This document shows, one piece after another, positions 9,820-18,300 of a stretch of 64,000 bases of DNA. This DNA is from a virus. The DNA lies in IMG/VR virus record IMGVR_UViG_3300049846_000568, positions 81,809 to 145,808 of that record. The stretch is one strand, 5' to 3'. The position numbers were made by a program, and so were the translations under genes. The number at the start of each line of letters is the position of its first letter. The stretch's first letter is position 1. The notes under the pieces are model-generated. The model was given only the letters and a program-made list of their open reading frames with translations, did no database searches and had not been told where the DNA came from.

Positions 9820-10178
9820 TATACCTCTTCCTCCAGGAAGTCATCAAAGCCTCTAAAGATGCCAACGCCCTCTTCGGGGTCGTATTCGTAGAAAGCAGGC
9901 TCAGTAAACTTAGTAGCACGATCGTTGAAGGTTCGCTTGTTCCAAACCAGTCCACCATGATCCTTGGTTAGGAACTTGATCTTATCAGCAACAAATGTGA
10001 TGCTGCGGTTTTGTGGGTGCAGGATGATAGCCAAACCCTCACCAGCTACAATCTCAACGTCACCAGAGTCCGTCAACCTAACAAAAGCGTTTGTGAACTG
10101 ATGCGTAATGCCCACCTCCGTGGGACTATACCGCTCATGCTCTGCGATCTTGAATGTAGGTCTTTCAATCCTGTCCAT
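9819..10178 (-). CDS. Probable central-spike or spike-tip associated protein
   Basis: A 119-aa beta-rich protein between the gpV-like spike gene and the gp25-like gene. Residues about 25-75 (LTDSGDVEIVAGEGLAIILH, then SITFVADKIKFLTKDHGGL) resemble the repetitive strands of spike beta-helices, where short strands with Ile/Val are followed by turns. No metal-binding HxH tip is obvious. The C-terminus is acidic (GFDDFLEEEV). The spike role is inferred from position and strand pattern; I do not recognise a named family. Start ATG at 10178, stop overlapping the next ATG. Confidence 0.75.
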   Translation of the reverse strand: MDRIERPTFKIAEHERYSPTEVGITHQFTNAFVRLTDSGDVEIVAGEGLAIILHPQNRSITFVADKIKFLTKDHGGLVWNKRTFNDRATKFTEPAFYEYDPEEGVGIFRGFDDFLEEEV

Positions 10179-10186
10179 TACACATC

Positions 10187-10558
10187 CTACATATTGAGGT
10201 AAAACTGGGATACGCCGCTTCTTGCATCTGTGTGACGATAGTAGTCTCTCTTCTGGTACAGATGATTAAAGAAGTGCGTGATGACGGGTCGCGACTCATT
10301 CCTTGAGCTTAGAAAAGTGACAAAACAGGGTCTGCCTGGCTCCGGTGCCGCCATTTGTAGCCCCATATATGTCGGGCAGGGGACCTTATCTAGAATCTGT
10401 TGAATACCATCAGAATCTGGGGCAGACAAGATAACAGTGGCGGTATTGTTATTGGGATCATAGGAACTAATGATACCATAACGCGGAACCGGCGACCCCA
10501 TATGCCGCTGGGCGGCCTTGTCGTCAATATACTTGTCGAACTTAGGATAGTTTGCCAT
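10187..10558 (-). CDS. gpV-like baseplate spike (OB-fold) protein
   Basis: A 123-aa protein with features of the OB-fold base of the central spike (P2 gpV, T4 gp5 N-terminal domain): PVPRYGIISSYDPNNNTATV, then LQMAAPEPGRPCFVTFLSSR. The start of an OB barrel and the PG-x-PCFVTF strand are characteristic. It precedes the spike-associated, gp25-like and gpJ-like genes, the normal baseplate order. The C-terminus, with RDYYRHTDARSG, may link to the next protein. The start is ATG at 10558, directly after a TACTATATAG sequence. Confidence 0.82.
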   Translation of the reverse strand: MANYPKFDKYIDDKAAQRHMGSPVPRYGIISSYDPNNNTATVILSAPDSDGIQQILDKVPCPTYMGLQMAAPEPGRPCFVTFLSSRNESRPVITHFFNHLYQKRDYYRHTDARSGVSQFYLNM

Positions 10559-10569
10559 CTATATAGTAC

Positions 10570-11433
10570 CTACTTAATCTGTATATGCACGTGGTTAGGA
10601 TTGTCTGGAAAGTCGTAGACATTCTTACCGTTTGCTGGCGGTAGTGGAGTGCTTCTGGTTCCTCGCCCAAAGCCAATACTCCAGGATGTGTCCATCATAT
10701 CAATAACGGCAGAAACTAGTTTGTTTGCTAGTTCGTCACTGCCATTCGTCTGCTTATGGTCAATGTAATCGATGTCGATACAGAATCCCGCGCCATGAGA
10801 TGTTGGACTCTCTGGACGGATAAAGGAACTGATCTGAATTGGGAACTGATCTGCTGCACCAACAACTAATCCGAGAAGGCGAACATCTACTTCGGTCTTA
10901 CCCATACTGAGGGGGACTGAACCACCATTAGCGAGTGTTTCGAATTGGCCACGTGGATTACCTGGGTCAAACGTAATGTTGGGATGGGTGATAATCTTCT
11001 GAGCAAGGTCCTGAACCTTACCAGAAACGAACTTTCCTGTTCCACCTACATACGTTCCGGTAGGTTGGGTAGACGAAGCCGAAGTATATGCTGTTGATGC
11101 GATATTCCCAGCCTTGGATGGATCAGGGTCGGCATAAACGACATCATATGGATTAAGCTTGTCGTCTCGCCTCGTGAACAAGGTTTCCTGCCCCATTGCC
11201 CCGAGCTCCTTGCTGAGCTCCTGATTAAATGCGTCATATGTGGCACCGGTGGGCTTATATAGGGCGACACCCTGGAGAGCATCGGAGATGCTATATGTAG
11301 TCATGGCTAGAATAGGCTCACTGCTCTGTGATTGTGTGGTCTTCAGTGGAGTTCTACCTCCCTGATTTTCTACCTGCGCTTTTGCAAAAGTCTTTGCGTC
11401 TTTGAAGTCGCCCAAAGAATAATTGAAACCCAT
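10570..11433 (-). CDS. Virion-associated M15-type peptidase with shared docking domain
   Basis: A 287-aa protein in two parts. Residues 1-110 are clearly homologous to the same region of the next gene upstream: AMTTYSISDALQGVALYK and ATYDAFNQELSKELGAMG match almost residue for residue. Residues about 140-287 carry the metal-site pattern of the M15/Hedgehog-type DD-peptidase fold: H213-x6-D220 in TSHGAGFCIDI and a C-terminal H281-x-H283 in NHVHIQI. M15 enzymes cleave peptidoglycan cross-link peptides, so this should cut wall peptides during DNA injection. The N-terminal part is probably a baseplate docking or structural module. It lies just upstream of the gpV-like spike gene, with start ATG at 11433 overlapping the previous stop. 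Confidence 0.85.
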   Translation of the reverse strand: MGFNYSLGDFKDAKTFAKAQVENQGGRTPLKTTQSQSSEPILAMTTYSISDALQGVALYKPTGATYDAFNQELSKELGAMGQETLFTRRDDKLNPYDVVYADPDPSKAGNIASTAYTSASSTQPTGTYVGGTGKFVSGKVQDLAQKIITHPNITFDPGNPRGQFETLANGGSVPLSMGKTEVDVRLLGLVVGAADQFPIQISSFIRPESPTSHGAGFCIDIDYIDHKQTNGSDELANKLVSAVIDMMDTSWSIGFGRGTRSTPLPPANGKNVYDFPDNPNHVHIQIK

Positions 11434-12335
11434 TATGAAGTACCCCCTCTAACTTTGTTCACCGCATCTATTGCAGCGGGTAGGTATTTCCGTACGTCCA
11501 AATCTGGTCTGCTACCGTCCGCAGAAGTGCCATCGGGATTGGTTGCCCAAGGTCTTAAGTTTGTGCCGCCTTTAGACAAGAAATACATAGCTTTGGCGTT
11601 AGTCCAAGGATCGGTAAGGTCCCTAGCACGCCATTCTGTCAGATACTGCGGTAGCATGGCGCCATCAATGACATTGAACTGCCAAAGACCCCAAGAATTA
11701 TCCCCTGTTGAGGCATTACCATTATGCGCTTGAGAGTTACCTGAGGACTCACGCTGAGAAATCGCAACAAACAAGGCAGCTCTGTTCGGATCAGTAATGC
11801 CAACGGACAAAACCAGATCAGCTCTCTGCTCCATTGTTAGTTGACCGGCTGGCCAGGACTTGCCAGGTGGCGGAGTAAAGACCTCTGTGCCGGGACCGGG
11901 ATTCGGGTTAATGCTAGTACCGGCGCCACCCCCCTCAACTGATGGAGCTGCAGGACCACTTGATCCGGGTGGCATTGAGGAGCTTCCATCCTGTAGGGTG
12001 ATGCTGCCAAGCGTAGATGGATCTGGATCTCTCACGAAAACATCATAAGGAGTAAGCTTGTTGTCTCTAAGTTCCCACCGAGCCTCAAGCCCCATATCAC
12101 CAAGTTCCTTACTTAACTCCTGATTAAACGCGTCATAGGTTACGGCGGGATGCTTGTAAAGAGCCATGCCCTGCATGGCATCAGAGATGCCATAGGTGGT
12201 CATAGCCAAGACTGGCTCATCACTCTTAGATTGGGTGGTGTGGAGACCTTTCATGACCCCCTGTTGTTCGACCTGGGCCTTAACAAAGGTTTTGCTGTCT
12301 TTTATGTCTCCAAACTTGAAATTTACGTCGCCCAT
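11433..12335 (-). CDS. Virion-associated lytic transglycosylase with shared docking domain
   Basis: A 300-aa protein. Residues 1-110 are a paralogue of the N-terminus of the following hydrolase (AMTTYGISDAMQGMALYK, TYDAFNQELSKELGDMG). A Gly/Pro/Ser linker at about 115-160 leads to a lysozyme-like SLT-type domain: AALFVAISQRESSGNSQAHN with likely catalytic Glu196 in RESSG, then GDNSWGLWQFN and a PWTNAKAMYFLS helix. These are hallmarks of the transglycosylase/lysozyme fold, which cleaves glycan strands. Together with the M15-type neighbour it gives the baseplate both glycan and peptide cutting activities. Start ATG at 12335 overlaps the stop of the giant hub gene by one base. Confidence 0.88.
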   Translation of the reverse strand: MGDVNFKFGDIKDSKTFVKAQVEQQGVMKGLHTTQSKSDEPVLAMTTYGISDAMQGMALYKHPAVTYDAFNQELSKELGDMGLEARWELRDNKLTPYDVFVRDPDPSTLGSITLQDGSSSMPPGSSGPAAPSVEGGGAGTSINPNPGPGTEVFTPPPGKSWPAGQLTMEQRADLVLSVGITDPNRAALFVAISQRESSGNSQAHNGNASTGDNSWGLWQFNVIDGAMLPQYLTEWRARDLTDPWTNAKAMYFLSKGGTNLRPWATNPDGTSADGSRPDLDVRKYLPAAIDAVNKVRGGTS

Positions 12336-15300
12336 TATTTCGGTCCAAGGATTGCGCCTCTATCGAGATCGTTTAGAGTTAACTTTGTGGTGTCGACATC
12401 TGCGTAGCCGGCCATAATCATCTGCCAGTTAGCGGTGTATGGCAGGCCGTTGTCGAGATATCCATCCCAAGCTGCAGCCGGAACTGGAGATGGCTTCCAG
12501 CCACCATTACCGTCTGGTATACGCCCCGCCTGAGCCATCAGAACTTCTTCCCTTGATACGTCGGGGGCATCGGGGGCGTTGTGGAATACCACGGCCAGCT
12601 CACGACCCCAGTGCTCTTGCGGCCTCGACTTCAGTTGGCGCACCACCACAACAGTACCCACCGGTATGATAGACTCCAGGTATTCTTTGGCTCTAAGGCC
12701 AATGTCGTCTTCTGGGACATATTCTGGGTTCTGGTGATTCGCAAGCTCGGGGGCTCGAACACCAGAAAGACGGAAGCTCAATTCGACATTTGCCCCATTG
12801 GCGGCTAGATCGCCACCAACAACAATGCCGTTAAGGGTATCGCCGTCTTCTACCTTTGTTACACGCATAAGAGAAACAATATACTGCTCATCAAGCATTG
12901 GGCCGTCAGGGGATAGACCTGCGATATCTAGGATATGACCCTGAGTTTGTGCAACCCACCAACTCGTCTGCTTATATGCTAGAGCAGTATCTACCTCATT
13001 CCAGCCTAGATTGCTTAGCAGTTCATTAACCGTAATGCGGCCGTCAGTATCGACGCGAATACCTAAGATGTTGGGGAGCAGCTCTATTGTATGGAAGCGA
13101 CCAACCGCAACACCTTGAGCATATGATAGTCCGGCGTCCATGGGCTGACCATCCTTTGTAAGGTACTGGATATAGCAGCCGTGTTGATCTAGGAGGTTGT
13201 CCTTTACCCAGCTCCAAATATCCCAACCAAGATCCTTGAGAAGTCCAATACCAGGAATATTGCCAGCCTGTAAAGCTAGAAGATCCGTATTGTTCGGATT
13301 ACCACCCTGAGGCCCGAGGGGCAATCCACCCTTCTGCTGATCCGCTGCTTCGCCCTGGCTCTTAACTTCTTCAAGAAGCTTCATACGATCTGCTTCTGTC
13401 TGATATAGACCTGTCGCCTTTGCCGCAACGAAATCCTTAACAATTGCATTTGCGCCACCATCATACACGGTGTGCCCAATCATTGGGACCGAGAGCATTT
13501 GTGCAAGGTCTGCTGTTGTGATCCAATCACGAGTTCTAAGGATGCTTGTATCGTCTGCAAAAACGCCCATGTGGTGCCGTGTATCGTCGCGAATGTTCTT
13601 CGCACCAAACAATGCCGTAATCCACTTCGTAAACGTCCATCGAGCTGGGTCGTTGATTGTAACAAGCGCATTTGGTGTGATGGCGGTTATGAATCCCTCT
13701 TCCGGAGTGAAGTGGTGTGTAACAGCCTCAACCTCAACAAGACCATACATGCGCTCGTAAACGTCTGCGATATAAACCAAGTCGTGAGCCCTAATGTCTG
13801 GATCTCCCAGCACGAAGATCTCACCCTGGTAGATATCTTTCAGGCTCTCCTTCAAATGCCACAACGCAATACGCTTAGACAGTAGCTCATCTGAAGATCC
13901 TTGAGCTGCCTTACTATAGCCTCTCAGCGTTTCGATTGGATTCATTAGTGGGTGAAGGAACGAAAAGAAGCCCTCACCATTTGCGTTATCCCAATAGATA
14001 CCAGTCTCAACGGCCTTCTCGTTCTGAAGGTTAGACTGAATACCCTTGTCAAAGTACACGGTTACTGGATACTTACCATCAGAACTTGCCGTAACGACTG
14101 TAGATACACCATTTAGATTTTCCTGAATACCGTTGCCAAGGATGTGTTGGAATGAATCGATATAATGCAGCCTCTGGAACGGTTCGCGAATCTCGATAAC
14201 TGGTTCACCATACTCACGGGTGAATGGATTGTCCACCATCTTCAGTAGGTCGGGCCTGCCATCGGGTAGGTAAGAGCCCTCGGCGTAGTAGATGGAGTCG
14301 TTTAGCACTCGATTAAGGACTCGAGCCTGACGCTGCATGTTGCCGACCATATCAAGGCCATAGCCCAGCTGCTGGATCTGGCCGCGGAAGAGAGCAATGA
14401 GACCCTGCAGTGAGTTAGCGGAGACCGAAAGCAGTCTGCCAATTGTATTGTTGTATGAGTTAGAGAGGTCTTCAAGCCGTCGAGCTAATGGGTTCTGAGA
14501 CTTCTTGCCTGGATCTGAGTAATCTTGCAACCACTTTAGTAACTCCGTTGCACTATCTGATAGTTCGCCATTTGGCCCCCTATCCCACTTCTTTGTCCAA
14601 TCGGTAATTGGACCCTTAACCTCCGTATTTGATAGTGGGTCTGAGCCGTGGAATGCATCGCGAGCTGTAATCCTCAGGAATTCCTTCCAAGCCAGACGCA
14701 CACGGCTATTCCCAAAATCGCACAATTCATTGGCATTTACGGCGTCGGTAAGTTCTTCTATCTTGCCCGGAGGAATAATGAACGCTACTGGACCAAGAAC
14801 GGCTGTCGCTCCCGCCTTTGCTAGTCCCTGACCAAACCAGTTACCGGTGATAAACTCGACACCAGTAGCCAGCATTGAATCCGTTGGCAGGATAGAGGTG
14901 TTGAAATCCGTCGTGACCACAAGCCAAGCCCTAGCATACGGGTGCTGCCACAGGAACTTCTTGAACGTACCAACAAGAAGAGTTGGTAGATAGTCATACT
15001 TATCATCAGCGCGATCGGGATCATATTCGTCAATGGATCCGTCAGCCCAAATGCTAACCCTGGCCCCAGGCGGGTTCTTTGATGCCGCCTGCCAATAGGC
15101 TTCCTCTTCGAGGGTATAACGTCCAGCATTATCTACGAGTGGGTCGTACTTGTCGTCGCCTTCTGCTGGAGCGAATTCTTTCTTTGTCTCTGGGTCAGCA
15201 TCGAAAAGGTAATCTCTACGAGTCTTCCAGGGACTTTCCTTAATCTCCGCTATCACCCCATACTTGTCCCCTTTACTGCCAATACCCCAGCTCTGCCGGA

Positions 15301-18300
15301 ACTGATCCCAAATCATCTCAGCCAATTGAACAACATCGCCAGGCTTAACATCATCTTTGGCGGTAGGGTCATTTGGATCCTGCTTCTGGTCTAGCTGACC
15401 AAGATCGGTAAACGCACTACCGAAATCAAGTTCGGTTGACCCCAAAAGGGCCTCTTTGCCTAGAACACCTTTCTTGACCAGTGTGTGAATTCGCTGGGCG
15501 TACTCCCGATCATAAAGCAGTCTGGCGTAATGACCTACTGGGTCAATATCCGCTGCTCGCTTTACGGACTCAATTGGATCCTTCTTTTCGTCTTCATAGT
15601 GTTCTACAACACTCCAAACATTGATGTTTGAACTTAAATAGCCTCTCGTATAAGAACTAAACGCCTTAGGGTCGGCGCCGGGAGCAAGTACGTTTGCGTA
15701 TGCTTTCGTTGCCGTTGAAAGTATGACGTTGGCGGTATTGACCTCTCCACCTGAACCACTCTTACTATCCGGGTTTTCAGATGCTGACGCCGTACCCGAA
15801 GTTCCGCTGGACGAGCTACCGTCAGTTGGTCCGAGCTTTGTGTTTTGGGGAACAAAACCAAAAAAGCAGACAGAATCATCGGTGCCAGTGCCAACACCAT
15901 CAAGGCCAAGGGCATACCAGCAATCTGGGGACATACCGGCCACAATCTTTAAATCGCCACCAGGGCCATAATCACCTATGGCAGCGATAACTATCTTGCC
16001 GGTTTTCCTACTCTTAATGGCTACACGCTTACCCCTATAATCTTCCTGATTGTGGCCCGGTATCTTTGGGTTGCCCTGTTCAGTCGACTCAACGTATGGC
16101 CAGCGCATGTTGAAATACCACTGCTCTTCTTCTGGTCCAAAACCGGGCTGATTGAAGTACATAAAAGCACCGTTCTGACCAGGAAGGTTAGGGTCCTGCG
16201 CATCTGGATCGAAACCTGGATCGCCGCCACGAAGACCGCCCACCCTATCCATATACCGCGGATGCTTATGCTTATCTGGAAGGTTCGAACTCTGTAGGTG
16301 CTTACTAACATCGGCCTGAAGATCTGGGTCTGTCGGTAGATGCATTTCCATGACTGTCGGGCCCTGGCGGAATGGGAGCTTTACCTTAGAATTTGATTCT
16401 TCTGTTATTGGCTTTCCGCTACCGTCAAGGAATTGTGGTAGCCCCTCTACATCGGCGCCAGTGTACGGCATTCCAACATTAGTCTTAGCCGGGTTCACCG
16501 CAGTAACCTCATTTAGAGACTGGAAAAGCTTCTGCTGGGCCTCAAAGTCCGCCAATGGGTTGGCCATGTTGCGCATTTTCTCTAGGAGCCTACGCTGCTC
16601 TTCGTCTGGAGCGATTGGCTTTACGCTCTTATCGTCCTTCGCAATACCGGTTGTTACCGGAATGACACCAGAAGTATATAGCCAATGTGGCTTACCGTAG
16701 AAGACTGTAGATCGATCCTCAAATGGTCGAACCGCAACAACATAGTTTGGTAGTAGTGCTGCACAAACCTGGAATAGATCCCATACTGACTTCATGTATG
16801 TCTGGGCGCGGAACGACACCTCATCAAAACCCTTAAGGTCATCGTCGTGGTGGTTTGTAATACCAAGAGCGTTGAGTAGTGGGTTATCATCAAGATCTCC
16901 ATCCATTACCTTGTTGAAGAGATCCCAACCAGACTTAGCTAACCCATAAGTACCAAACGTTACACCGTTGACATTCGCTTCAACAAACCCCCCTAAACTT
17001 GGTCCAGAGTCTTGTGTCTGGTCTTCTTTCTTCTGCTCGTCTTTCTGGGTGTCTTGCGTCCCAGTTTGGCCCCTCTTAGCTCGCTCGATATCTGCTTTAC
17101 GCTTGACTTCTGGAGACTTAAAGATGGGTGCCTGTCCACCATCTGCACCCGCGGCCTCAGCGATCATGATACCGGCTTCTGGGAAATCACCACCAAGATA
17201 CTGCGCAATACCGGTACCGTTACCAGGATAAATGTTACGCTTGAAGATCTCGTAGTCCCTATGCCTAAACGAGTTTGCCCAAAGCTGTGTCATAATGGCA
17301 GCTACGCCAGTTCTTGTACTAGAGTCATTACCGACAAGGTTATCCCACCCACCAGACTTAGACGCTCCAGGGGCAAATGGGTCGTCACTGCCCGTATCTG
17401 GCTTTGCTGCCTTAATGGCCTCTGTTACATAGAGAACCCTCTCACCCTCACCACTAGTCATCTCCTCGTAAAGAATCTGACCGAAGTGGCGAATACCAAA
17501 CTTATTCTCGGAGAAGATCTTGCCATTGTGAGCATTGGCGAAAGTCTCTCGGAACGTGCTTGACCCCATACTAAGGAGGCGAACCATAAGATCTCGTGGC
17601 TCAGACAACCAAAGACCGGTGTTTATACCGCCGTCAATACCTCCAGAGTCACCGTCCTTATCGGTGGTGTTAATGTATGGAGACAACTCGATACCATCGC
17701 CCTGAGCAACAACCTCAACAATGTCACCCTGCGTTACCTGTGTAATCGTTCCGTTGAAGATCGTCTGTAGCGAATTTGGGTTGGCGCTGTACCCAGCGCG
17801 AAGATGAACACGAACACCTGGCTTTAGACGAATGCCGGCCAGATCTCTAATGTAATTGTTTTGGGTACCAGATAGTATATTGTCGGCGCCTTGGTCAAGT
17901 TTTGTTATGATCTGCTTATCAAGTTGTTGATCAATGGTGTTCGGATCATTTAGGATTTCTGCCAATGAAGGATTATTAGGATTAAGATCAAGAGATGTGC
18001 CATCTTCATTAACTCTGACCATTCGACTAGAAGGAGTATCAAGCTTTGAGTACATGTTGGACAAACGAAGCGTCATGACGTCGCCAAGGACGTCCTCAGA
18101 CGAATGTACGGAGAAGTCGATAACCGACTGTAGCCCATAGAAGTTGTCGAACAACTTGGTACCAGCAAAGTTGCCGCCCTCATCGATTAGCCATAGCATG
18201 TACGTTGGGAAGGCGCGGACCATACGACCAGAACGACTACGATACTGAACGTCTTCGATCATCTGCTGCACCTGGTACATTGGGTCGTTGCGGCCAAGCG

